NCBI RefSeq assembly: GCF_022690685.1
Contig: NZ_JALCYY010000007.1
Span: forward strand, 62,001-126,000
Direction of reading: 5' to 3'
Length of the DNA stretch: 64,000 nucleotides
DNA from: Anaeromyxobacter terrae
Lineage (GTDB): Bacteria > Myxococcota > Myxococcia > Myxococcales > Anaeromyxobacteraceae
This document shows positions 52,494 to 60,976 of this stretch, in pieces (within the stretch, counting starts at the first letter, position 1; every line of letters begins with the position of its first letter). The notes under the pieces were generated by a model. That model saw only the letters and a list, made by a program, of their open reading frames with translations. It had not been told where the DNA came from and did not search any database. Both the position numbers and the translations under genes were made by a program.

Positions 52494-53787
52494 CGCACGC
52501 CCCCGTGGCCACGCGCGGCAGCGTGACCTTGACGCGGGTTCCCTTGCCCGGCTCGCTCTCGTAGCGCAGCGACCCGCCGTGCTGCGCGATCACCGAGCGC
52601 GCGAGCACGACACCGAGGCCGGTGCCGTCGTCGCGGGTGGTGAAGAACGGCGTGCCGATGTGCCTCAGCGTCTCGGCGGCCATCCCGCGGCCGTTGTCGC
52701 GGACCACGATCTCCGCGTCGTCGCCGGCCGGCCGCACCTCGACCACCACCTCCCCGCCCGGCGGCGTGGCCTCGATGGCGTTCGCCACGAGGTTGAGGAG
52801 CGCCTCCTTGAGGCGACGCGGATCGGCCTCGAGCGTGGCGTCTCCCTGCGCGTACAGCCGGACGCGCGCGTCGTCGGCGCGCGCCGACAGCACGACGAGC
52901 GCGTCCGAGACGAGCGGCCCGAGCTCCACCCGACGCGGCGTGACCGCCTGCAACGGGCGCGTGAACGACAGGTAGTTGTGGAGGATCTCCTGCATCCGCG
53001 TGACCTCGCGCTCCACGATCTCGAGCCGCTCGTGCGAGGACGCCTCGGCCGGGTTTCGCAGGCCGAGCTGGACGAGCGCCTTCACGCCGGTGAGCGGGTT
53101 CTTGAGCTCGTGCGCCACCTTCGAGCCGATCTGCTCGAGGCTCTGGGCGCGAGCGAGCGCGTCGGCGGCCATCTCCTTGCGCGCGCGGGCGAACGCGTCA
53201 CGCCGCTTGCGCGCGCGCGCATGGACCGGCGCGAGCAGGAGGCCGATGCCCAGGACGCTCATCAGCGTCAGGAAGGCGTAGGCCGGGCTCGCGAGCTCCG
53301 GCCCGGCGAGGGAGCGCGGGAGGAGAGCGATGACGCCCACCTCGAGGGCGGTCGCGCCCAGGAGGAGCCGCGTCTGCGGGCGGTCGCCGACCGCGGACAC
53401 GGCGGCGACGTACGCCCCCATGATGGTGAGGAGCAGCGGGCTGTGGATGCCTCCGGTGACGGCCACCGCCACGCCCGTGGTGAGGAAGAAGCACGCCTGC
53501 GAGGCGACGACGAGCCAGGCGAGCTGGTCGACGTCGGCGTTGACGCAGAGCTTGATGTCGCGCTTCCGCCAGGTGAGGTAGTTGGCCTTCTGGACTGCCG
53601 CGGCGAGGGCGAGGATCGCGATCCTCCCCGCGGGGTAGCTGGTCGCCGCCAGCACGGCGACGGCGACCAGGTGGAAGACGACGGGGAGCAGGTCCTCGCT
53701 GGGCCAGCGCACGCCTCCGCGGACGGACGGCATCGCTCCGGCCGACCGGGGCGCCAGAGGGGGTTGCAGGCGGGCGTACCCGAGCAT
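52468..53787 (-). CDS. Polytopic membrane sensor histidine kinase, partner of the NtrC-type regulator
   Basis: A 439-residue kinase. Six hydrophobic segments lie in the first half (LLPVVFHLVAVAVLAATSYP, ACFFLTTGVAVAVTGG, LLLTIMGAYVAAVSAVG, FLTLMSVLGIGLLLAPV among them). The phospho-acceptor is in KVAHELKNPL, followed by NLVANAIEATPPGGE, DNGRGM and GTGLGVVLARSVI. The core is nearly the same as that of the DUF2917 kinase. I chose the ATG at 53787 because a sigma-54 promoter (53803) predicts transcription from about 53792; the ATG at 53733 is an alternative and the frame opens at 53838. Confidence 0.88.
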   Translation of the reverse strand: MLGYARLQPPLAPRSAGAMPSVRGGVRWPSEDLLPVVFHLVAVAVLAATSYPAGRIAILALAAAVQKANYLTWRKRDIKLCVNADVDQLAWLVVASQACFFLTTGVAVAVTGGIHSPLLLTIMGAYVAAVSAVGDRPQTRLLLGATALEVGVIALLPRSLAGPELASPAYAFLTLMSVLGIGLLLAPVHARARKRRDAFARARKEMAADALARAQSLEQIGSKVAHELKNPLTGVKALVQLGLRNPAEASSHERLEIVEREVTRMQEILHNYLSFTRPLQAVTPRRVELGPLVSDALVVLSARADDARVRLYAQGDATLEADPRRLKEALLNLVANAIEATPPGGEVVVEVRPAGDDAEIVVRDNGRGMAAETLRHIGTPFFTTRDDGTGLGVVLARSVIAQHGGSLRYESEPGKGTRVKVTLPRVATGACDAACAARR

Positions 53788-53802
53788 CGTGCTCGTTCCC
53801 TC

Positions 53803-53818
53803 CGCAAGTTCCGGGCCG
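53803..53818 (-). promoter_or_regulatory. Sigma-54 promoter (kinase-regulator operon)
   Basis: CGGCCCGGAACTTGCG on the minus strand has GG-N10-GC and a full TTGC -12 element. Predicted start about 53792, inside the longest open frame, which bears on start choice. Confidence 0.65.
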
Positions 53819-53913
53819 GACGTGAGGACTCGCTCCATCCCCAGGCTTTAACGGGGACGAGGGCGCGCTACCCGCCTCGTGCCCAACGGGGATCTCTCGA
53901 GCTCGCGCAGATC

Positions 53914-53928
53914 GCTCAAGACCTGAGC
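53914..53928 (-). promoter_or_regulatory. Activator palindrome 5 (upstream of kinase-regulator operon)
   Basis: GCTCAAGACCTGAGC preceded by GCAGATC. Centre about 129 bases above the predicted start, which implies autoregulation. It also lies 110 bases before the hibernation-factor gene on the other strand, where no good sigma-54 promoter was found. Confidence 0.7.
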
Positions 53929-54040
53929 AGCCGGAAAGGACACATTCACGAACCCGAGGTGTCGGCGCGAGATTAGGTCATGTTCGAGGAGCCGTGGCCG
54001 GGCTAGACCGGAGCCACGGAGGGGAAACGGAGGTGACGAC

Positions 54041-54403
54041 GTGTACATCGACGTGAGAGCGCGTGGTTTCTCCATCACCCCTGGCCTGCGCGGCTCCATC
54101 GAGCGGCGACTCGCGTTCGCGCTCGACCGGTACGCACAGCGAATCGCGCGGGTGCGGGTCGTGGTCGGCGATCTGAACGGGCCGAAGGGCGGCGAGGACA
54201 AGTTCTGCCGGGTCGAAGTCCGGCTCCGCGGCGCGCGCACGGTGCGCGCGACCGCGGTCGACGGGGACGCGTACGCGGCGATCGGCGCCGCGGCGCACCG
54301 CGCCGGACGCGCCGTCGCGCGTGCCCTGGCGCGAGAGCGGACGACGATGCTCGAGCTCCTGTGGCTCGCGCGAACGCTCGAGCGGAGCCCGTCCGCAGCG
54401 TGA
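54041..54403 (+). CDS. hpf: Ribosome hibernation promoting factor family protein
   Basis: A 120-residue protein with the HPF/RaiA fold: YIDVRARGFSITPGLRGSIERRLAFAL, RVRVVVGDLNGPKGGEDKFCRVEVRL and DAYAAIGAAAHRAGRAVARALAR. Short-form members bind the 30S subunit and block translation in stationary phase. The GTG start follows GGAGGTGA. In many bacteria hpf sits next to rpoN; here it is beside the sigma-54 activator system. The C-terminal extension of about 20 residues is hydrophobic and unusual. Confidence 0.85.
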   Translation: MYIDVRARGFSITPGLRGSIERRLAFALDRYAQRIARVRVVVGDLNGPKGGEDKFCRVEVRLRGARTVRATAVDGDAYAAIGAAAHRAGRAVARALARERTTMLELLWLARTLERSPSAA

Positions 54404-54466
54404 ACCCGAGGCGCCCTCTTCCTCGCGCCGCGAGGGAGGGGGCGCCGGCGTCCCGAGGAGGTGAAC

Positions 54467-55096
54467 GTGAAGTCGTTGCAAGCGTGCTTCGAGGCGAACC
54501 GCGCCTGGGCGGCGAGGATGCGCGAGCGCGAGCCGGGCTTCTTCGAGCGGCTCCTCCACGCGCAGAAGCCGGAGCTCCTGTGGATCGGCTGCTCCGACAG
54601 CCGCCTCCCTCCCGATCAGGTGGTGGGCCGCCTGCCGGGCGAGATCTTCGTCCACCGCAACGTGGCGAACGTGGTGGTGCACACCGACGTGAACTGCCTC
54701 TCGGTGCTTCAGTACGGGATCGAGGTCCTCGGGGTGAGGCACGTCATCGTGTGCGGGCACTACGGCTGTGGCGGCGTGAAGGCCGCCATGGAGCGGACGC
54801 CGCTCGGGCTCATCGACAACTGGCTGCGGCACATCCGCGACGTGTACCTCGTGAACCGCGTGGAGCTCGACGCGATCGCCGGCGCGAAGGCGCGCGAGGA
54901 CCGGCTGTGCGAGCTCAACGTCGCCGCGCAGGTCGCGAACGTCTGCCACACCACCATCGTGCAGGGCGCGTGGGCGCGCGGGCAGCCGCTCACGGTGCAC
55001 GGCTGGGTCTACGACCTCTCCGACGGGCTGCTCCGCGACCTCGACCTCGCCGTCGATCGAGCGGACCAGATCCCGCCCATGTTCCGGGTCCGCTGA
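54467..55096 (+). CDS. can: Beta-class carbonic anhydrase
   Basis: A 209-residue enzyme interconverting CO2 and bicarbonate. Zinc ligands are C42 in GCSDSR, H98 and C101 in CGHYGCGG; D44 and R46 form the catalytic pair. Length and the ending DLSDGLLRDL are normal for the Can/CynT branch. I chose the GTG at 54467, with GAGGAGGTGAAC ahead, over the GTG two codons earlier. It follows hpf by 63 bases. Confidence 0.96.
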   Translation: MKSLQACFEANRAWAARMREREPGFFERLLHAQKPELLWIGCSDSRLPPDQVVGRLPGEIFVHRNVANVVVHTDVNCLSVLQYGIEVLGVRHVIVCGHYGCGGVKAAMERTPLGLIDNWLRHIRDVYLVNRVELDAIAGAKAREDRLCELNVAAQVANVCHTTIVQGAWARGQPLTVHGWVYDLSDGLLRDLDLAVDRADQIPPMFRVR

Positions 55097-55102
55097 GGCG
55101 AC

Positions 55103-55594
55103 CTATCCGGGCTCCGCCGCCGGCTCCGCGCGCAGGCGGCGGTACGCGAGGAGCATGGCGACGCGCCAGCGCACGATCATCCCGAACGCGAGCAGGAAGA
55201 AGAGCGCGCCCGTCTGCACCTGCGTCACGACCTGCTCGATGTAGACGCGGAGCACGAACCGCACCGCGACGAGCCCGAGCAGGATCCAGAGGAACGCGCT
55301 CGAGCGCTGCATCACGACGGCGTCGCCGCTCCGGACGAGCCGCGAGGTGCGGGAGAGCGGGTACGAGAACACGAGCGCCCCGGCCGCGAAGGCGGCGCTC
55401 GCGTAGCTCCACGGCACGCGCGCGGCGGGCGCGAGGAACATGAGGAACCCGGTGCTCATCCCGAGCGGAGGGATGACGATCTTCCGGGTCGAGATGGGGC
55501 TCCTCGTCTCGCGCATCCGCCAGCCGATCATCACGGCGGCGCCGGCGAGCGAGACGAGGACGACGACGGCGGTGGGGAGGTGGCCGAGGGGCAT
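55103..55594 (-). CDS. ccdC: CcdC-like membrane protein
   Basis: A 163-residue protein with about four membrane helices and the motif RKIVIPPLGMSTGFLMF, seen in the CcdC family. Bacillus CcdC is encoded with cytochrome c maturation genes but its role is unclear. No cytochrome genes lie here. The stop is six bases from the end of the converging carbonic anhydrase gene. Confidence 0.8.
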   Translation of the reverse strand: MPLGHLPTAVVVLVSLAGAAVMIGWRMRETRSPISTRKIVIPPLGMSTGFLMFLAPAARVPWSYASAAFAAGALVFSYPLSRTSRLVRSGDAVVMQRSSAFLWILLGLVAVRFVLRVYIEQVVTQVQTGALFFLLAFGMIVRWRVAMLLAYRRLRAEPAAEPG

Positions 55595-55706
55595 CGGGGT
55601 TCCGTTGCGCCGGACGAGGCGCGTCGCGTGGCGGGAGAGGATACAGCGGGTCGCCAGCGGGAGGGGACCGTCCGGGCGGACGTGGGCCCGCCGCGAACGG
55701 GTCGGC

Positions 55707-56048
55707 TCAGGTGCGCTCGCGCACCATCGACAGGAGCATCTTGAACCGCTCCGTCGCCTTCACCGCGTGCGGCACGCCCGCCGGCATGAGCACCGTCTCG
55801 CCCGCGCTCGCCGCGACGCGCTCGCCGCCGATGGTCAGCTCGACCGCGCCGTCGAGGACCTGCACGAACGCGTCGAAGGGCGCCGTGTGCTCCGACAGCT
55901 CCTGCCCGGCGTCGAACGCGAACAGCGTGATCGAGCCACCCGGCGCCTTCGCGAGCGTCCGGCTCACGACGGAGCCGGCCACGTACTCCACCTGCTGCTC
56001 GAGCCTGACCGCCTTCGCCCGCGGCAGCTCGCTCTTGAGGACGTTCAT
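55707..56048 (-). CDS. Cupin domain protein
   Basis: A 113-residue single cupin. Motif 1 region reads LFAFDAGQELSEHTAPFDAFVQVLDG and motif 2 GETVLMPAGVPHAVKA, giving two possible metal-ligand histidines (SEHT, PHAV). Small cupins of this kind often are sensors or isomerase-like; function is unknown. It stands alone between the CcdC-like and cysteine-pathway genes. Confidence 0.88.
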   Translation of the reverse strand: MNVLKSELPRAKAVRLEQQVEYVAGSVVSRTLAKAPGGSITLFAFDAGQELSEHTAPFDAFVQVLDGAVELTIGGERVAASAGETVLMPAGVPHAVKATERFKMLLSMVRERT

Positions 56049-56189
56049 GCGGCCTCGTCATTGCGAAGGCCCTGCCAGCGCGCAAGCCCCGTGAAATCGG
56101 GCTCATCCACCGACGGGCGGCTCCGTCACCGTCGTTTCGGTACCGACATCCCGGTGGCCCCCGCGGCCAGGCGAGCGAGCGGTCTCGTC

Positions 56190-57581
56190 TCACCGCCCGA
56201 GCTGGCGGCGAAGGTGCCCGAGCACGTCCATCCGGGTGACGAGCCCCACGAACGCGCCACCATCGAGGACGATCGGCACGAGCCCCGCGGCGAACATCGG
56301 CATGAGATCCGCGAGCGGCGTCGCCGGGGTGACCGTCTCGAGCCGCACCGTCATCACGTCCCGCACCGGGAGGGAGAGCCGGAGCTCGTCGTCGAGGGTC
56401 GCGAAGAGCAGGTCCGACTCGTCCACGATGCCGACGATCCGCCCCGCCTCGACCACCGGGAGCTGGGAGACGTCGTTCGCCTTCATCCGGTTGAGCGCGA
56501 CGAGCAGCGGGTCGCCCGGGCCGACCGTCACGACGGCGCGGTCGGCGAAGCGGCGCGTCACGAGGTCCGTGAGATCGCCGACGAGCGGCCGCGGCGAGAG
56601 CCCCTGGTCGAGCATCCAGAGGTCGTCGAACATCTTCGACAGGTACTTGTTGCCCGAGTCGCAGACGAGCGTGCACACGCGCTTCGGGCGGTCCTGCTCG
56701 CGACAGTAGCGGAGCGCGGCCGCGAGGAGAGTGCCCGTGGAGGAGCCCGCGAGGACCCCCTCCGCGCGCAGGAGCTCCCGCGCGGTCTCGAGGCTCTCGC
56801 GATCCGGGATCCGGTACGCCTTCCGGACCCGGGACAGATCGGCGATGGGCGGGATGAAGTCCTCCCCGATGCCCTCGACGAGCCAGCTCCCCGCCTCCCC
56901 GATGGTCCCGGTCTCGACGAAGCCGGCGAGCACCGAGCCCTCGGGATCCGCGAGCACCATCTCGCAGCCGGGCACCGCGCGAGCGAGGTGGCGGGAGAGC
57001 CCGGTGAGCGTCCCGCCCGAGCCGACTCCGCAGACCATCGCGTCGAGCCGGCCGCCGAGCTGCTCCACGATCTCGGGGCCCGTCGTGGCCTCGTGCGCGG
57101 CCGGGTTCGCAGGGTTCCCGAACTGGTTCACGTAGAACGCGCCCGCCTCGCGCGCGATCCGCTCCGCGAGATCCTGGTAGTACTCCGGGTGACCCTTCCC
57201 GACGTCGGAGCGGGTCAACACGATCTCCGCCCCGAGCGCCTTGAGGTGGAGGATCTTCTCGCGGCTCATCTTGTCCGGGATGACGAGCGTGAGCCGGTAG
57301 CCACGCTGCGCCGCGACCAGAGCGAGCCCGAGGCCGGTGTTCCCCGCCGTCGCCTCGACGAGGTGCCGGCGATCCGGGCCGAGCTGACCCTCGCGCTCCG
57401 CCGCCGCGATCATCGAGAGCCCGATGCGGTCCTTGATCGAGCCCCCCGGGTTCGCGCTCTCGAGCTTCAGGAAGAGCTCGCACGGGCCCGTGTCGAGGCT
57501 GCGCACGCGCATCATCGGCGTATGCCCGATGAGCGCGAGCGCGCCGTACGCGGGACTGGAGGCAGGGGCGGAGGCGGTCAT
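56190..57581 (-). CDS. cbs: Cystathionine beta-synthase (PLP domain plus two CBS domains)
   Basis: A 463-residue enzyme. The PLP lysine is K50 in NPGGSIKDR; TAGNTGLGLA and GVGSGGTLTG bind substrate and phosphate. A tandem CBS pair follows from about 335 (VSQLPVVEAGRIVGIVDESDLLF, DVMTVRLETVTPATPLAD). It condenses serine and homocysteine to cystathionine, or acts as a cysteine synthase-like enzyme. CBS pairs usually bind adenosyl ligands. The ATG at 57581 follows GAGGAG at a slightly long spacing. No cystathionine lyase gene is adjacent. Confidence 0.92.
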   Translation of the reverse strand: MTASAPASSPAYGALALIGHTPMMRVRSLDTGPCELFLKLESANPGGSIKDRIGLSMIAAAEREGQLGPDRRHLVEATAGNTGLGLALVAAQRGYRLTLVIPDKMSREKILHLKALGAEIVLTRSDVGKGHPEYYQDLAERIAREAGAFYVNQFGNPANPAAHEATTGPEIVEQLGGRLDAMVCGVGSGGTLTGLSRHLARAVPGCEMVLADPEGSVLAGFVETGTIGEAGSWLVEGIGEDFIPPIADLSRVRKAYRIPDRESLETARELLRAEGVLAGSSTGTLLAAALRYCREQDRPKRVCTLVCDSGNKYLSKMFDDLWMLDQGLSPRPLVGDLTDLVTRRFADRAVVTVGPGDPLLVALNRMKANDVSQLPVVEAGRIVGIVDESDLLFATLDDELRLSLPVRDVMTVRLETVTPATPLADLMPMFAAGLVPIVLDGGAFVGLVTRMDVLGHLRRQLGR

Positions 57582-57872
57582 CGGGTCGGCTCCTCGGGGT
57601 CCGGTCTCCACGTCGGCAGGTCCGGGTTGCGCATCATACCGTGGGAGATCAGCGGGTGCCCGCTGCCTCCACGACGTGTCGGGGCTCACCCCGGGCGCGA
57701 GCCGGGGCGGCCCCCGGCACCGGCCGCGCGCGAGGGGCCCACCCGAACAGCCCGACCCGCCCGACCCGGCCGGCGCGCGGGGCGCGGGGGTAGCGTTCTC
57801 TCGAGGATGCCGGGCGGCGGTCCTCCGCGCGCGGAGGCGCCCCTGGACGGCGGCAGGCGAAGGAGGCGCGCC

Positions 57873-59276
57873 ATGATGTTCCAGGACAGGGAGCAGGCGG
57901 GGCGGCTGCTCGCGGACAAGCTCGAGCGCCTCCGCGCCGAGCGGCCCGTGGTGCTCGGGCTCACGCGGGGGGGCGTGCCGGTCGCCTTCGAGGTGGCGCG
58001 CGCGCTCGACGCTCCGCTCGACGTCGTGGTGGTCCGCAAGATCGGCGCGCCGGGCTCCCCCGAGTACGCCATCGGCGCCGTCGCCGAAGGCGGCGCGGTG
58101 TTCGTACGGCGGGAGGCGCTCCGCGAGCTGGGCCTCGGCGAGGAGGACGTCGCGGAGCTGGCGGAGCGGGAGGCGATCGAGCTCGCCCGCCGCGTCCAGC
58201 GCTACCGCGGCGACCGGCCGCCGGCGGAGCTCCAGGGACGCACGGCCATCGTGGTGGACGACGGCGTCGCGACCGGCGCCACCGCCCGCGCCGCGGCCCG
58301 CGCCGCGAGGCAGCGCGGCGCCGCGCGCGTGCTGCTCGCCGCGCCGGTCGTCGCCGCGGCGTCGGTGGCCGAGCTGCGCGCGGACTTCGACGAGGTGATC
58401 GCCGTCGCGCTCCCCGATCCCTTCTACGCCGTGGGCGCCTGGTACGAGCGGTTCGAGCAGGTGTCCGACGAGCAGGTGCTGAAGAGCCTGAGGCGCGCGC
58501 GCGGCGAGCCGGCGGAGGGCGAGGTCGGCGAGCTCTGGAACGGAGAGTGGACCGGGCCTGCGGGCGCGGCCGATCCGCCCGCGCCCGAGGCCGAGATCCT
58601 GGCGATCCCATTCGACGGCCCGCCCAGCGGTCCCGGGGTCCTCGAGGGGGAGCTCGTGATCCCCGAGAGCGCCCGGGGGCTCGTCCTCTTCATCCACGGG
58701 AGCGGCTCGACGCGGCGGAGCCCCCGCAACCAGCTCGTCGCGCGCGCCCTGCGGCGCGCCGGCCTCGCCACGCTGCTCTTCGATCTGCTCACGCCCGCCG
58801 AGGCGGCCGAGGACGAGGTGACGACCGAGCTCCGGTTCGACATCGAGCTGCTCACCGGCCGCGTCGTCGCGGCGACGCGCTTCATCAGCGCCCTGCCCCG
58901 CGTGCGGGGCCTGCGCCTCGGCTACTTCGGCGCGAGCACCGGCGCCGCCGCCGCGCTCGCCGCGGCCGCGGCCCTCCCCGAGCTCGTCGCCGCGGTCGTG
59001 TCGCGCGGCGGGCGCCCGGACCTCACGCCCGTCGCGCTGCTCGAGCAGGTCCGGGCGCCGGTGCTCCTCGTCGTCGGCAGCAGGGACGACACCGTCCTGC
59101 GGCTCAACCGGTCGGTCCTCCTGCATCTCCACGCCGCCGAGCTGACCGTGGTGCCGGGCGCGAGCCACCTGTTCGAGGAGCCCGGTGCGCTCGAGTCGGT
59201 GGCCCGGCTGGCGGCACGCTGGTTCGATCGTCGCTTCTCGGCGCCGGCGGCGCTCTGGCCGCGGCCGCTCGCCTGA
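57873..59276 (+). CDS. Phosphoribosyltransferase-alpha/beta hydrolase fusion
   Basis: A 467-residue two-domain protein. Residues 1-220 form a phosphoribosyltransferase with the PRPP loop IVVDDGVATGATA. Residues 245-465 form a dienelactone-hydrolase-like domain with the nucleophile in GASTG, an aspartate in GSRDDTV and a histidine in GASHLFEEPG. The fusion is known from other bacteria but has no assigned reaction. The ATG at 57873 follows AAGGAGG; the next codon is also ATG. The divergent cbs gene is 291 bases away across an intergenic stretch in which I see no clear site. Confidence 0.9.
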   Translation: MMFQDREQAGRLLADKLERLRAERPVVLGLTRGGVPVAFEVARALDAPLDVVVVRKIGAPGSPEYAIGAVAEGGAVFVRREALRELGLGEEDVAELAEREAIELARRVQRYRGDRPPAELQGRTAIVVDDGVATGATARAAARAARQRGAARVLLAAPVVAAASVAELRADFDEVIAVALPDPFYAVGAWYERFEQVSDEQVLKSLRRARGEPAEGEVGELWNGEWTGPAGAADPPAPEAEILAIPFDGPPSGPGVLEGELVIPESARGLVLFIHGSGSTRRSPRNQLVARALRRAGLATLLFDLLTPAEAAEDEVTTELRFDIELLTGRVVAATRFISALPRVRGLRLGYFGASTGAAAALAAAAALPELVAAVVSRGGRPDLTPVALLEQVRAPVLLVVGSRDDTVLRLNRSVLLHLHAAELTVVPGASHLFEEPGALESVARLAARWFDRRFSAPAALWPRPLA

Positions 59277-59294
59277 ACGCGAAGGAGGGTCGTC

Positions 59295-59852
59295 ATGCGC
59301 AAAGCGGTCCCGTTCCTCGACGTCCCCGTCCACCGGGTCATGACCCCGCGGCCGGCGACGATCGGCCCCGAGGACTCCCTGGGTGACGCGGCCGGCGTGA
59401 TGGTGGAGGGCGGGTTCCGCCACCTGCCAGTCGTCGACCCGGACGGCGCGGTGGTCGGGATGCTCTCCGAGCGCGATCTCCGCGCTCGGCTCGGGACCGA
59501 GCTCGAGCGCTTCGCGGACGCCGCGCGCGACCTCCTCTCCGAGGAGGTCGAGGGCACGCTGCGCCCCGATCCGATCACGATCCCGAGCACCGCGACGGTG
59601 CGGGACGCGCTCGAGATCCTCGCCGACGAGCGCATCGGCGCGCTGCCGGTCCTGGACGGGGAGCGGCTCGTGGGGATCCTCTCGTACCTCGACCTGCTCG
59701 TGTACCTGCGCGGGGAGGCTCCTCCAGCGCCGGCCCGGGAGGTCGAGGCGCCGCAGCGCCAGCGACGGTCCCCCTCGCGAAAGCCGCCCGTACGCAAGCC
59801 GCCCTCGCGCCGGACCGGCGCTCGCGGTGGCCGCCGCCGCGCGGCGCGCTGA
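59295..59852 (+). CDS. CBS-domain pair protein with basic tail
   Basis: A 185-residue protein. Two CBS repeats cover about 12-65 (VMTPRPATIGPEDSLGDAAG, HLPVVDPDGAVVGMLSERDL) and 90-142 (TATVRDALEILADERIGALPVLDGERLVGIL). The C-terminal 45 residues are very basic (RKPPVRKPPSRRTGARGGRRR) and could bind nucleic acid. CBS pairs bind adenine nucleotides. It starts 18 bases after the fusion gene and is probably in the same transcript. Confidence 0.9.
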   Translation: MRKAVPFLDVPVHRVMTPRPATIGPEDSLGDAAGVMVEGGFRHLPVVDPDGAVVGMLSERDLRARLGTELERFADAARDLLSEEVEGTLRPDPITIPSTATVRDALEILADERIGALPVLDGERLVGILSYLDLLVYLRGEAPPAPAREVEAPQRQRRSPSRKPPVRKPPSRRTGARGGRRRAAR

Positions 59853-60065
59853 GGACCGGTGGGGGCGCGCGGCGCCCCTGGTGCGGCACGATGCCGCTAC
59901 GCCTCGATCGGTTGCCCCGCGATCGAGGGCTTTCGTCCGGGCTCCCGCCGCGGTTGGATCAGCTCCGGGGGCCTCACATGACCACGCTCGCGGTCGTCTC
60001 GTTCGTCGTGCTCGTCGCGGTCGCGACGGTGCACGCCGTGATGCCGGCGCGGACCCGGGCGCCGG

Positions 60066-60833
60066 TCAGCGGATCGCGTACGTCACGGACACGCTCGCGC
60101 CGATCTCGAGCTCGCCCGGCGTGACCGGCGCACCGTCCGCCGCCACGATCGCCTCCGCCCGGTACTTCGCGAGCGGGATCGGCCGCTCGGCGCCAGCCTC
60201 CTCGATCGCCACCACCGCTCCGAGCGACACCCCCGCCGCCCTGGCCATCGCCTCCGCCTTTCCGCGAGCGGCGGCGACCGCGCGCGCGAGCGCCTCCTGA
60301 CGCTGGGGGGCCGGATCGTCGCGCTCGAAGGTGAGGCCGCGCAGCGAGTTCGAGCCCGCGGCGACCACGCGCTCCAGGATCTGGCCGAGCTTCGCGAGGT
60401 CGCGCACGGTCACGCGGACCTCGTCGACCACCGTGTAGCCGGTGATGTCGCGCGGCTTCCCGTCCACCCAGGGACGCTCCACCTGCACGTCGTGCCGCGT
60501 CGTCTGGACGTCCTTCTCGGCGACCCCGGCCTTCGCGAGCGCGTCGATCATGCGGCGCATCTTCGTCGAGGCGTCCGCGACCGTCGGCGCGAGGGTCTTG
60601 CCGGTCGCCTCCACCCCGGCGAGCACGACCGCGACGTCGGGCCGGACCATCACCCTGCCCTCCCCGTTCACGCGGAGCGTCCGGTCGAGGACCCGGCCCT
60701 CGGCGGCGGGCGAGGCGGCGAGCCTCGACTCCGCGACGGCGGGCGGGGCGACGGGGTTCGGAGCCGCGGCGGCGCGCGTGGCGCAGCCGAGCGGGACGAG
60801 CAGGAGGAGGCCGAGGGTGCGGATCGTCGACAT
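60066..60833 (-). CDS. SIMPL-domain (DUF541) lipoprotein
   Basis: A 255-residue secreted protein. The N-terminus MSTIRTLGLLLLVPLGC has a lipobox-like PLGC, so C17 is probably lipidated. The SIMPL domain spans about 70-250 (VNGEGRVMVRPDVAVVLAGVE, TRHDVQVERPWVDGKPRDITGYTV, LARAVAAARGKAEAMARAAGV). Family members sit in the periplasm or outer membrane, with poorly known roles in stress. The start ATG at 60833 was preferred to the upstream frame for the signal sequence. No partner gene adjacent. Confidence 0.9.
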   Translation of the reverse strand: MSTIRTLGLLLLVPLGCATRAAAAPNPVAPPAVAESRLAASPAAEGRVLDRTLRVNGEGRVMVRPDVAVVLAGVEATGKTLAPTVADASTKMRRMIDALAKAGVAEKDVQTTRHDVQVERPWVDGKPRDITGYTVVDEVRVTVRDLAKLGQILERVVAAGSNSLRGLTFERDDPAPQRQEALARAVAAARGKAEAMARAAGVSLGAVVAIEEAGAERPIPLAKYRAEAIVAADGAPVTPGELEIGASVSVTYAIR

Positions 60834-60976
60834 GGCTGCGTTACATACCCCGGCTCCGCTCAGCGCGGACGCTCCGTGGGGCCGCCGTGAGGGGTAGGTC
60901 GAAGAATGCACTCCCCACACTCCCCGCATGGGCGCGCGCTGGCGGGGTCGCTCTCGCCTAGGATGCGCCCCTTCCG

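Noticed and set aside
53990-54040. Sigma-54 promoter for hpf (GGGCTAGACCGGAGCC)
   Set aside because: GG-N10-GC spacing can be found but the flanking bases do not match the regulon consensus.
59978-60124. A 48-codon frame with a hydrophobic start (MTTLAVVSFVVLVAVATV)
   Set aside because: It overlaps the end of the SIMPL gene, has a random basic tail and only a weak ribosome site (GGGGGCC); not supported as a gene.
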